Assembly: GCA_009778035.1 (NCBI GenBank)
Contig: WRKP01000002.1
Location: forward strand, 43,804 to 107,803
Length of the DNA: 64,000 bases
Reading direction: 5' to 3'
Origin: Planctomycetaceae bacterium
GTDB lineage: Bacteria > Planctomycetota > Planctomycetia > Pirellulales > Thermoguttaceae
Shown: piece after piece, positions 56,323 to 64,000 of the stretch
Numbering within the stretch: position 1 is the first letter of the stretch
Layout of the letters: every line of letters begins with the position of its first letter
The notes under the pieces: generated by a model
What the model was told of the DNA's origin: nothing
Database searches by the model: none
What the model saw: the letters and a program-made list of their open reading frames with translations, nothing else
Made by a program: the position numbers and the translations under genes

Positions 56323-58110
56323 ATGCCGCTCATCGTTCAAAAATTCGGCGGAACCAGCGTTGCCGATACCCAAATGATTCTCGGTGCCGCCCGAAAAGCA
56401 ATCCGCGCCGCTCAAGCCGGAAACCAAGTCGTTGTCGTTGTCAGTGCCATGGGAAAAACGACCGATCACCTCGTTGCGCTTGCCCGAGAACTCACCGAAC
56501 GACCCGCCGGACGCGAAATGGATATGCTCCTTGCCTCCGGCGAGCAGATTACCATTGCTCTTATGGCCATCGCCCTCGAGTCCCTCGGATATAAAGCCGT
56601 CAGTATGACCGGTGCGCAAATCGGCATCAAAACCGATAATTACCATACAAAAGCACGGATTAAATCCATTTCGACCGACCGAATGAAAAAGGCCCTCGAT
56701 GATGGGAACATCGTCATTGCCGCCGGTTTTCAGGGCATCGACGACGACGGCGACATCACTACGCTCGGACGCGGTGGCAGCGATACCTCCGCCGTTGCCC
56801 TCGCCGCCGCTCTCGGAGCCGATGAATGCGAAATCTATACCGACGTCGACGGCGTCTACACCACCGACCCGAGACTCCTGCCCGAAGCACGCAAAGTCGT
56901 TCAGGTCAGTTACGACGAAATGCTCGAATTGACCAGCCTCGGAGCCGGCGTGATGCACAATCGGTCAATCGAATTTGCCAAGAAATTCGGCGTTGCCGTC
57001 CATGTTCGGAGCAGTTTTTCCGACACGCTCGGCACGCTCATCATCGAAACGCCGGAAAGCGATACGGCCGTTTCCGGGGCGGCCATCACGAAAAATGAAG
57101 CCCGGCTAACGATGGTTGGCGTGCCTGACAGGCCGGGTGTCGCGATGTTTCTCTTCTCCAAAATTGCCGAAGCGAAAATCCCGACCGATATGATCGTGCA
57201 AAACGTCGGTCAGGACAACCGAGCCGACATTTCCTTTACGGTTCCCGACACGGATTTGGTGCCGACGCTCGAACTCTTGCAGTTGGTCGTTCCCGAAATC
57301 GGGGCGGAAACGGTCGAATGGCAGGAAAACGTTGCCAAAGTATCGGTTGTCGGGCTCGAAATGGAGCAGCAGGGCGGCGTTGCCAAAAAGATGTTTCGGG
57401 CAATTTCGCAGAAAGGCATCAACATTGACATCATTACGACGAGCGAAATCAAGATTTCGGCCTTGGTTGCTCGGGATGACGGTTTGGCAACGCTTCGGGC
57501 GGTACACAATGCGTTCGGATTGGATAAGGAACCCAAAAAAATCAAGAGTCGGCCCAAGCAGAGTAAGGTTCCGAAATTGGATCGCAGCATCGCGGAGACG
57601 GGCGCGATTGATTTTTCCCGGCTTTCGGGAATGGAAGAAATTTTGATTGAAGCGATTTCTTTGAACCAAACGGAGGCACAGATTACGATGCCGAATGTCC
57701 CGGATGCACCCGGTATTGCGGCGGAGATGTTTGAAAAAATCGCATTGGGCGATGTTGTCGTTGATATGATTGTCCAGAGTTGCGGACGCAATGGCAGGGC
57801 GAGCATTACGTTTACGATTCCGCGAAAATCGTTGTCGAAGACATTGGAAATCGTGCAGAAATTGGCGAAAAAGTGGAAGAGTGATGGTCCGCTTCACATA
57901 CCGGCAATTTCGATGTTATCGGTGCGAGGGACGGGTTTGCGTTCGCACACGGATTTAGCGTATCGGATGTTTAAGACGTTGGCGGATAGTGGGATCAATG
58001 TGAATGTGATTTCGACGAGCGAGCGGAACATTGCAGTAACGGTGGATGAGTCGAATGGCGAAAAGGGTTTGGCCTTGCTCAAGCAGGAATTTTCGGGCGA
58101 GATGATGTGA
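56323..58110 (+). CDS. lysC: aspartate kinase with four ACT domains
   Basis: 595 residues from MPLIVQKFGGTSV. Aspartate kinase opens the pathway to lysine, threonine, methionine and diaminopimelate, and supplies aspartate semialdehyde. The catalytic amino acid kinase domain (1-260) shows KFGGTSV at 7-13, VVVSAMGKTTD, AGFQGIDDDGDITTLGRGGSDTSAVALAAAL and YTDVDGVYTTDPRL. The C-terminal half contains two ACT pairs (MVGVPDRPGVAMFLFSKI ... VSVVGLEMEQQGGVAKKMF and ITMPNVPDAPGIAAEMFEKI ... LSVRGTGLRSHTDLAYRMF) where most enzymes have one. This duplicated form is known in some planctomycetes and cyanobacteria, and probably adds separate binding sites for feedback inhibitors. Confidence 0.92.
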   Translation: MPLIVQKFGGTSVADTQMILGAARKAIRAAQAGNQVVVVVSAMGKTTDHLVALARELTERPAGREMDMLLASGEQITIALMAIALESLGYKAVSMTGAQIGIKTDNYHTKARIKSISTDRMKKALDDGNIVIAAGFQGIDDDGDITTLGRGGSDTSAVALAAALGADECEIYTDVDGVYTTDPRLLPEARKVVQVSYDEMLELTSLGAGVMHNRSIEFAKKFGVAVHVRSSFSDTLGTLIIETPESDTAVSGAAITKNEARLTMVGVPDRPGVAMFLFSKIAEAKIPTDMIVQNVGQDNRADISFTVPDTDLVPTLELLQLVVPEIGAETVEWQENVAKVSVVGLEMEQQGGVAKKMFRAISQKGINIDIITTSEIKISALVARDDGLATLRAVHNAFGLDKEPKKIKSRPKQSKVPKLDRSIAETGAIDFSRLSGMEEILIEAISLNQTEAQITMPNVPDAPGIAAEMFEKIALGDVVVDMIVQSCGRNGRASITFTIPRKSLSKTLEIVQKLAKKWKSDGPLHIPAISMLSVRGTGLRSHTDLAYRMFKTLADSGINVNVISTSERNIAVTVDESNGEKGLALLKQEFSGEMM

Positions 58111-58122
58111 AAAGCGAGCGCA

Positions 58123-58255
58123 CGAGTCTACATCGAACGAGCCGGGGGCGTTAGCCCCCGGGTTCTTCGACATATGATATTCTTTGATAGAACAACCCGG
58201 GGGCTAACGCCCCCGGCTCTTGTGCGCTCGCGACTCGTGTGCACTTGCTCGTGTG
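58123..58255. repeat. B-family palindrome B7 (full length)
   Basis: GAGCCGGGGGCGTTAGCCCC and CCGGGGGCTAACGCCCCCGG around an AT-rich centre like that of B5. Confidence 0.7.
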
Positions 58256-58259
58256 CCGA

Positions 58260-58288
58260 TTGCACATCCAAACAAAACGTGCTAAAAT
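58260..58288 (+). promoter_or_regulatory. promoter of the TlpA-like gene
   Basis: TTGCAC (58260-58265), 17-base spacer, TAAAAT (58283-58288). Confidence 0.6.
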
Positions 58289-58320
58289 GATACCCCGTCC
58301 CCGTTACTTCGAGGAGCATT

Positions 58321-59031
58321 ATGAGCCGCATTGCACTCTTCTTTTTCCTGTTCGTTGGATTGACATTTCCCCTACTCCAGGCAGATGATACGCCCTGGCT
58401 GGTCGAATCGAAAGACCGAGTAAATCTGCCAACCCGCGACCGAATGCTTTGGGCCGATTCCGTGCAGTACAAAAGCATTGCCGAAATATGCGGCGAACCG
58501 GTCATCGAAATCGAACGCTGGGTCAATGAGCCGCCGCAGGATTTACGCGGCAAGTTCATCCTCATCAAAGTTTGGGCAACCTGGTGTCCGCCCTGTCGAC
58601 GAAGCCTGCCGCTTCTCGAGTATTTTCACGCGAAATATAAGGATGAACTCGTCGTCGTTTCCATTTGCGAAACCGATGAGGAAGCCCTGAAAAATATGCC
58701 GGGCCCGATGAAATTGGCCGACATGAAGGCTCCGCTCGCCGTTGACACGCATCGCCGGTTTGCGAATGCACTCGGAGTTCGCGGCATTCCGCATGCCGTG
58801 CTGATCGAGCCGATTATGGGTGCCGTCCTTTGGGAGGGAATGCCGACGCAAATCGGAGCGGAATTGAGCGACGAAGTGATGGCTCGGTTTTTGGCCAATT
58901 TAAGGAATCCGGCCATTCAAGCGAGGATGCCGGAAAAGGCTCCGTTTGAGTTCAAGGCGATGCCGCCCGACCCGAACAAGCAGTATCGGCCTGCTCCCGA
59001 GCAGATTATCAACGCAGGCGAAGAGGAGTAG
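58321..59031 (+). CDS. TlpA-like thioredoxin-fold protein, secreted
   Basis: 236 residues with a signal peptide (ALFFFLFVGLTFPLLQADD). A thioredoxin-like domain begins near 75: FILIKVWATWCPPCRRSLPL, with CPPC active site at about residues 88-91, then ELVVVSICETDEEALK and the cis-Pro loop GVRGIPHAVLIEP. TlpA/ResA proteins keep periplasmic cysteines reduced or deliver electrons, for example in cytochrome c maturation. The remainder is a short proline-rich tail. Confidence 0.85.
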   Translation: MSRIALFFFLFVGLTFPLLQADDTPWLVESKDRVNLPTRDRMLWADSVQYKSIAEICGEPVIEIERWVNEPPQDLRGKFILIKVWATWCPPCRRSLPLLEYFHAKYKDELVVVSICETDEEALKNMPGPMKLADMKAPLAVDTHRRFANALGVRGIPHAVLIEPIMGAVLWEGMPTQIGAELSDEVMARFLANLRNPAIQARMPEKAPFEFKAMPPDPNKQYRPAPEQIINAGEEE

Positions 59032-59035
59032 TGTT

Positions 59036-59075
59036 TGACGAACCCGGGGGCTAACGCCCCCGGCTCGTGTAACGC
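59036..59075 (+). terminator. B-family hairpin B8
   Basis: AACCCGGGGGCTAACGCCCCCGGCTCG directly after the TlpA-like gene. Confidence 0.55.
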
Positions 59076-59108
59076 CCTCCTGGCTCGTACCTTGCAGTCT
59101 GCCACCGC

Positions 59109-59136
59109 TTGTCGAATCGGCGGAACCGATTACAAT
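59109..59136 (+). promoter_or_regulatory. promoter of the HTH-EIIA gene (leaderless)
   Basis: TTGTCG (59109-59114), 16-base spacer, TACAAT (59131-59136), 10 bases before the ATG. Confidence 0.5.
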
Positions 59137-59146
59137 ATAGCCTTAA

Positions 59147-59881
59147 ATGTCGCGTTCCAGCCTGAATCTGCAGCAATTATCGAATTTCCTCCACCTTCCC
59201 GATGCCAAAATACGGAAGTTGGTCGATAAAGGTGCGATTCCCAGCCGCCGCGTGAACGGCGAACTCGTGTTTTCGCAAGATGAAGTACACCGCTGGCTGG
59301 AACATCGAATCGGCAGTTCGGGCGAAGAAGAATTGGTACAAGTCGAAGAAGCATTGGAAAAATCAGTCCCCGCCGGAACGTTTGACGAAGCATTCGACTT
59401 GGTTTCGCTGATTCCTGAAGGAGCAATCGCGTTGCCCTTATTGGCAAGAACCAGGGATTCCGTGATTCGTTCGATGGTGCAGTTGGCCGCTTCGACGGGG
59501 TTGCTTTGGGATACTGATGCCATGTCGGAAGCGGTCAAGGCTCGTGAGGAATTGCATACGACGGCACTGGATAATGGGGTGGCATTGCTTCATCCGCGGA
59601 GGCCGATGCCGAGCATTTTGGGTGATTCGTGTTTGGCATTGGGCATTGTGCCAAGCGGCGTTCCGTTTGGTGGGCCGCGAAACGGGTATGGATCGGGCTT
59701 GACGGACATATTTTTCTTGATATGTTCGATGGATGACCGCATTCATTTACGGATATTGACTCGTTTGAGTCGGGTATTAACGCATCCTGATTTTTTATTT
59801 CGGTTGCGAGGGATGGAGGAGGAGTCTTTGGTGCGGGAATTGATATTGGAGACAGAGGGGGCGATTAGCTCAGTTGGTTAG
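59147..59881 (+). CDS. helix-turn-helix plus PTS EIIA (PtsN-like) domain protein
   Basis: 244 residues. The first 55 are an excisionase/MerR-type HTH (LNLQQLSNFLHLPDAKIRKLVDKGAIPSRRVNGELVFSQDEVHRWL). The rest matches a fructose/nitrogen-type PTS EIIA domain: LARTRDSVIRSMVQLAAST, the phospho-histidine region DNGVALLHPRRP (His near 147), and DIFFLICSMDDRIHLRILTRLSRVL. No EIIB/EIIC genes are near, so it is probably a regulator signalling through phosphorylation, like PtsN. Its last eight codons and TAG stop lie inside tRNA-Val. Confidence 0.8.
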   Translation: MSRSSLNLQQLSNFLHLPDAKIRKLVDKGAIPSRRVNGELVFSQDEVHRWLEHRIGSSGEEELVQVEEALEKSVPAGTFDEAFDLVSLIPEGAIALPLLARTRDSVIRSMVQLAASTGLLWDTDAMSEAVKAREELHTTALDNGVALLHPRRPMPSILGDSCLALGIVPSGVPFGGPRNGYGSGLTDIFFLICSMDDRIHLRILTRLSRVLTHPDFLFRLRGMEEESLVRELILETEGAISSVG

Positions 59882-59932
59882 AGCGTCTGGTTTACACCCA
59901 GAAGGCCGATGGTTCGAGCCCGTCATCGCCCA
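59859..59932 (+). tRNA. tRNA-Val (anticodon TAC)
   Basis: 74 bases. Acceptor GGGCGAT/ATCGCCC, discriminator A; anticodon stem TCTGG/CCAGA encloses TTTACAC with anticodon TAC. CCA not encoded. Its first 23 bases are also the 3' end of the HTH-EIIA gene. An integrase remnant starts 118 bases downstream, as at many tRNA-integrated islands. Confidence 0.93.
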
Positions 59933-60049
59933 TAGGCATAATATATTGCAGATTCAGGAGTTGCGAAAATTGAATCTGTTGCGTAACCACAAGTTACGCC
60001 GGTAAAAAAAGTCCACTATGGACTTTCCGGCGATAAAGGTACGCAATCA

Positions 60050-60434
60050 ATGTCAAAAACACCGAAACTATGCAAGCAGGGCAACCTTGCCTATGTCCGG
60101 GTTCACGGACGCAAAATCTACCTGGGAACGCACGGCACCGCCGAAGCCCAACGAGAATATCATCGGGTTATCGCCCAATTTCACGCCAATGCCCTCGAGC
60201 CGCCGAGGGACAAAGACGGCATCACGGTCGACGAACTCTGCCTGCGGTTTTTGGAGGACAGAAAATCCAAAATCGCTGTCAAGCAACTGGAACACTACAA
60301 ATCACTGGTCGAAACCATTCTGCTACAATACAGCGGACTACCGGCACACGAGTTTTCGCCCAACAAACTGCGAACTTTGCAGGCCAAATTTGTCAAGTTA
60401 GGCTATGTCCGGCAGCAGTATAACCGGCGGCTAT
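60050..60434 (+). pseudogene. truncated tyrosine-recombinase integrase (N-terminal part only)
   Basis: The SAM-like core-binding N-terminus of a phage-type integrase is visible (MSKTPKLCKQGNLAYVRVHG, then TVDELCLRFLEDRKSK, and the alternating basic residues of FVKLGYVRQQYNRRL). After about 128 residues the frame runs into the IS630 element and stops at 60457. The catalytic domain (Arg...His-x-x-Arg...Tyr) is gone. It probably belonged to an element integrated at tRNA-Val. Confidence 0.7.
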
Positions 60435-60436
60435 GT

Positions 60437-61395
60437 TTAGAACGTATTAAGCTTTAATATGGAGTTTTTCTTTCTTGTTTTATATCCGGCGTGTTTAAAG
60501 TAATTTTTGCATTCATCATGTAAAAATACATCGCACAGTTCTCCCAGTCTTTGCCATAGTGCCTCCATCGTTCGCAACTTCAACTTGCGTACCAACGACT
60601 TCAACTTCGAAAACACATTTTCTATCGGATTAAAATCAGGACTATACTGAGGTAAATACACTATTTGCGCTCCTGTTCTTTCTATCGCTACTTGCACGCC
60701 TGCCACTTTATGCGAACTCAAATTGTCCATTACTGCAGTGTCGCCTTCTTTGAGCGTCTTAACCAATTCCTGTTCTACATAAGCCAAGAACAATTCTCCA
60801 TTGATCGCTCCATCAATAACCATCGGTGCTCTTAATCCATCACTCTGCAATGATGCGATAAAAGTAGTCGTCTTCCAATGGCCATGAGAAACATCATCTA
60901 CTACTCGCTTGCCGCGTAATGCACGGCCATACAATGGTGCCATGTTCGTTTTAGTCCAGGTTTCATCGATGAAAACCAACTTTTCTAGAGCGAAACCTTC
61001 TTGTATTTGTTGCCATTCATTTCGTTGTTCTACTACGTCTTCACACGCTTCTGCTCTTACGCAACAAGAGTCGTTTTTTTCATGTAATTTTCAAATGCTT
61101 TAGGAAATTATGAAGGGTTACTACTGTTACATTGTCTTTATTGGGCAACAAGGAATGAAGTTCAACGAGCGTCGCATCGGGATGGTCGGCAACGAGTTGT
61201 CGGATTTCTTATTCGTAGGGTGCTAATTTATTTTTCCTACCTCGTTTGTATTCTTTGGTGGTGATGTTACCGGTTTCTCGCCGTTGTTTATACAAGGAAT
61301 AGATCCAAGAGGGACTGACGCTCTATTTGTTCGCGACGGCTTCGCTGGAAAGGCCGCTATTGCAATTTTTCAACACGCGTTCTTGCAAATCCATG
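60437..61395 (-). pseudogene. IS630-family transposase, broken
   Basis: From ATG at 61395 (MDLQERVLKNCNSGLSSEAVANK) the N-terminal HTH region is interrupted by TAG after NK and TAA after LAPYE, and another stop before the DDE domain. The remaining 180-residue C-terminal part is an intact IS630 DDE fold: VFIDETWTKTNMAPLYGRALRG (first D), DTAVMDNLSSHKVAG (second D) and YLPQYSPDFNPIENVFSKLKS (E in NPIEN). Ends are not defined; the left end lies near 60435, where it interrupts the integrase. Confidence 0.8.
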
Positions 61396-61502
61396 AGTAC
61401 GTTTGCGGCATGGACCCCTCTGAAAACAAAATTCTACTACAAAAATACAAATTACAAATATAGTGTAGCAAATTGCAAAAATAACTCAAGAGTAAATTTT
61501 AA

Positions 61503-62270
61503 GGCATTGTTAAACCGGTGTAGCCGTGTTATACTGTTTGCATTGCAAGGGATTGCGTTTTTTATAAGGGAGAGAAAAATGGATTGTCCTCGTTGTGGTA
61601 GCGGCGAATACAAAAAAAACGGCATCGTTAAAGAACGACAACGGTACGAATGTAAACAGTGTGGGCGCAACTACACCGTTCAGAAGCGGTCAGGAGAAAT
61701 ACCCGAAGAAATACGGCAACAAGCCCAAGATATGTATCTCGAAGGTTTGGGTTTTCGAGCCATCGGACGCATCTTGAAAGTCAGTCATACTGCCGTTTAC
61801 TATTGGATTAAACAGGCAGGCAAGGCTCTCGAATTGCCCGTCGGCGAAGAGACGGTAGATGTCGTAGAAGTCGACGAATTACACACTTACGTTTACGTCA
61901 ATAAAAAAAAGTTACCGATGGATTTGGATAGCCGTGAATCGTTTAAGGAAACGTTTTATATCGTTTGTTTGCGGCGATCGTTCGACGCGGACGGGCTTGA
62001 GGTTATGGGAAAAGTTGCAGGGCTTGTCGGTGAGTTGTTTTGCGACGGACCATTGGCGGAGTTACGAAGAGTTCGTTCCTCTGGAGCAGCATATTCAGAG
62101 CAAGTCGGAGACCTACACGGTGGAGAGTTATAATAGTCGCATTCGTCATTACTTGGCACGATTCAAGAGGAAAACAAAGTGTTACAGCAAGTCCGACGAA
62201 ATGATCGTTATATCACTAAACCTCTTGATGACAAAACTTAATAATAAAACTACACCAAATTAACAATGCC
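61503..62270 (+). mobile_element. IS1-like insertion sequence, copy 2 (768 bp)
   Basis: Terminal inverted repeats GGCATTGTTAAACCGGTGTAG (61503) and CTACACCAAATTAACAATGCC (62250-62270). 768 bp is also the size of IS1. Same family as 17061-17820. The flanks (TAAATTTTA and CGAAGGAAT) share no 9-bp target duplication. Confidence 0.85.
61579..62263 (+). pseudogene. IS1-like transposase, frames split at an 8-A run
   Basis: The first frame (MDCPRCGSGEYKKNGIVKER) has an intact zinc finger, C-x2-C...C-x2-C, and the HTH ILKVSHTAVYYWIKQAGK. At 61903-61910 (AATAAAAAAAAGTT) the frame leaves the catalytic half, which continues as KKSYRWIWIAVNRLRKRFISF in the other frame to the end (YNSRIRHYLARFKRKTKCYS). 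A single-base loss from the A run, or +1 slippage, would give one 225-residue transposase. This could be a frameshift-controlled transposase as in IS1, or a simple indel. The upstream copy has six A at the same site and needs -1. Confidence 0.7.
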
Positions 62271-64000
62271 CGAAGGAATAAGTAAGTCCTTCGGAAGGCA
62301 CACCGGCAATCGACGCAAAGCCGATAAAGGGGCGGATGTTGAGATAAACGACATATCTCTTGTTCGGCTGAAGTTTCACCGGTGCCACACATGTCAAACC
62401 ATCGGCAGTCCAGAAAACGGTTTGGTCGGGATCGTGATCGAGAGCGGTACCGTCGGCAGTATTCGAAGCCCAGGCACGTCCGTTCCCCATCGGTATGTCG
62501 AAGGTCAAATAAACCTGCGAAATGTTCGGATCAACATCTTTCGCTCCATTTTTGGGAAACATTTTCACGATTTTGGGGACTTGCTTCGGATCGATTTCAC
62601 TCTCTGAAGCCAGCGATGGAACCGCAGAAGACTGCCCGAACCGCTGATTGTCAAATTCCTCTTGCACCTTCGGGTCGCTCCAATGCCGAAGTTCTGCATT
62701 GTCGCTCCCAAAAGTCCAATCGACGGGCGTTGCATCAAACACCAGCAAGTTTTCGCCGAAGTTATCACGGTTCTCCGTGTACCACTCTCCCCACGCCTGG
62801 GCATCGGTGCCGAAGTTTTGCCCCGTCAAGCGAACCAATGAAACCTGCGCCTCCCAACGTGTGTTCATGTTGTAATGATAGACAAGCGGAATCAACTCCG
62901 GTATCGCTGCCGGATTGCCAAGCATCCCCAATGCCTTGGTTGCATAATGCCGATGGGCATTATCCTTGACCACTTTTTCGGCAGCAATTTTAACAAGCGG
63001 TTGCAATGCCTTATCACTTTTGATCATCGCCAAACCCAAAATCGCTTCGTCATATCGTCCGAGACTTCCACTCGCCCACCCTGGCTCCGGCTTTTCCAGT
63101 TCGGCAAGCCAACGCCTTTCAAATACGGCTCGGTCATCACCGACATCATAATTTTTCGGATCGTAGGCGTAAGCAAAATGGTCTTCATCCCATTGGACAT
63201 AACGTTTTTGCGGTTCGGTCAGTTTTTGATACCAGTCGGTCTGTTCGATTTCGAGCATTCGCGGGCCGGGCAACGACTCCTGTTGCGTCTTTTCATACGC
63301 ATTGAACATTTCTTGCGTAAGTTTCTCCGTTCTGATGTACTCGAACTGCGGAATGGACTCAACCATGTTTTTGTATCCATCCGGCGTTGAAGTCAAAAAG
63401 TACGCAATCAACTTGCCGTTTTCCACTTTGGGACGGAAATATCCCGAATGAATACCGAACTCTCCGTGTTTAGGATGCGTGAGATTCAAGTAATCCCTTG
63501 CATTTCGCGGGTTGAAGTCCCCTTTGGGTCCGAAAACGATCATGTGTGTCATAACGCCAGCCTGTGTAGCGATACCGCCGTCCGCCGGAGGCACAACATT
63601 CGCGGCTTGTGCATATTGGGAAAGAAAACGCTGTGCGTTTGCCGCAATCTCTTCGGCTCTCAATGATTGCTCATTACCCTTGTTGAGCCATTCGCCTCCG
63701 TCTTGAATGAAATAATTGCCGTCGTAGAGCATGTCAAAACGCCGCAAGCCGAATACGAAGGCATACTTCTCTTCCAAAACGAACACCTCGAACACGTCAA
63801 ATTTTTCCCGATAGGTTTTCGTCCAGTCTTCCGAAATTTTCTGCTCCATTCCTCGGCGTTCCCGCTCTGGAATTGGCGGTCGTCCTTGAGTCATGTTCGA
63901 GAGTTGTTCCCATTTGTCAGGGCGGTTGGAGACGATGAGATTCTTTTGCGTTGCGTAAGACGCTTCCGGCGTACTGAGGTCAATCTTGTCGGCAGGAAAA
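62260..64000 (-). CDS. HEAT-repeat/Ig-like protein of unknown function, partial
   Basis: Open at the right edge (the frame runs on beyond MTQGRPPIPERERRG at 63894 through FPADKIDLSTPEAS to base 64000). At least 579 residues are visible. The N-terminal half is uncharacterised (KYAFVFGLRRFDMLYDGNYF, MIVFGPKGDFNPRNARDYLN). A PBS-lyase/HEAT segment follows (AHRHYATKALGMLGNPAAIPELIPLVYHY and RWEAQVSLVRLTG). The C-terminus has an Ig-like SbsA/Big-5 domain (MFPKNGAKDVDPNISQVYLTFDIPMG). The last codons GGGCATTGTTAA lie in the IS1-like terminus, so the native C-terminus was cut by the insertion, though only slightly. Confidence 0.65.
   Translation of the reverse strand, partial: FPADKIDLSTPEASYATQKNLIVSNRPDKWEQLSNMTQGRPPIPERERRGMEQKISEDWTKTYREKFDVFEVFVLEEKYAFVFGLRRFDMLYDGNYFIQDGGEWLNKGNEQSLRAEEIAANAQRFLSQYAQAANVVPPADGGIATQAGVMTHMIVFGPKGDFNPRNARDYLNLTHPKHGEFGIHSGYFRPKVENGKLIAYFLTSTPDGYKNMVESIPQFEYIRTEKLTQEMFNAYEKTQQESLPGPRMLEIEQTDWYQKLTEPQKRYVQWDEDHFAYAYDPKNYDVGDDRAVFERRWLAELEKPEPGWASGSLGRYDEAILGLAMIKSDKALQPLVKIAAEKVVKDNAHRHYATKALGMLGNPAAIPELIPLVYHYNMNTRWEAQVSLVRLTGQNFGTDAQAWGEWYTENRDNFGENLLVFDATPVDWTFGSDNAELRHWSDPKVQEEFDNQRFGQSSAVPSLASESEIDPKQVPKIVKMFPKNGAKDVDPNISQVYLTFDIPMGNGRAWASNTADGTALDHDPDQTVFWTADGLTCVAPVKLQPNKRYVVYLNIRPFIGFASIAGVPSEGLTYSFGHC

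Overview
The window looks like a chromosomal segment of a Planctomycetota bacterium, probably of the Pirellulales. The evidence is a DUF1559 prepilin-like protein, DUF1573 and carboxypeptidase-regulatory-like secreted proteins, a four-ACT aspartate kinase, squalene-hopene cyclase, carboxynorspermidine dehydrogenase, LpxI, and flagellar genes scattered rather than clustered. About 50 real genes lie on both strands, mostly as single genes or short pairs.

Layout. 1-6.4 kb: 3' end of a UDP-glucuronate decarboxylase, an alpha/beta hydrolase with a FliL-like tail, a degenerate sulfatase, and secreted, lipo- and BON proteins. 6.5-8.5 kb: two short flagellins. 8.6-16.9 kb: metabolism (leuA, carboxynorspermidine dehydrogenase, queF, shc, gdhA, lpxI). 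17.0-18.3 kb: a decayed IS1-like element beside a broken gene. 18.4-28.2 kb: recJ, a DUF1559 gene with a 12-G tract, an orphan FecCD permease, a PilM/GspL-like gene and an RseP-like protease. 28.5-40.4 kb: ABC-2 permease, dipeptide epimerase, DUF58 protein, aldo/keto reductase, tRNA-Glu, a SET-domain gene, rng, ispG and fliG. 40.4-59.9 kb: FtsX-type permease, uracil-DNA glycosylase, eno, a TPR protein, M50 protease, 3-hydroxyacyl-CoA dehydrogenase, NfeD, rpoN, DUF1573, an ECF sigma factor with a FlgN-like gene, lysC, a TlpA-like protein and an HTH-EIIA protein whose stop codon lies inside tRNA-Val. 59.9-62.3 kb: a decayed island at tRNA-Val made of a truncated integrase, an IS630 pseudogene and a 768-bp IS1-like element. 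The right edge cuts a large HEAT/Ig-like protein.

The intergenic DNA carries several families of palindromic repeats. The largest (family A, about 16 copies, full length about 140-155 bp) has termini starting with CTAG/TTAG followed by AGCGTATTC, or by ACTTGTTCGG in a second subtype, around inner arms of the form GTCATTCCGGCGAAAGCCGG. At least seven genes end in a TAG stop that is exactly the first three bases of such a terminus. This suggests a small non-autonomous transposon (MITE) that targets YTAR-like sites. Family B (CCGGGGGC/GCCCCCGG) and family C (ACCGCCGGGCGG) are further intergenic palindromes.

Promoters are readable: TTGNNN, 17 bp, then TATAAT or TACACT. In several cases the -10 box is only 5-12 bases from the start codon, which implies leaderless mRNAs. 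The strongest regulatory oddity is the DUF1559 gene. A good promoter, Shine-Dalgarno and ATG lead into a 12-G run that leaves the ATG one base out of frame, as in a phase-variable gene in its OFF state (or a homopolymer sequencing error).
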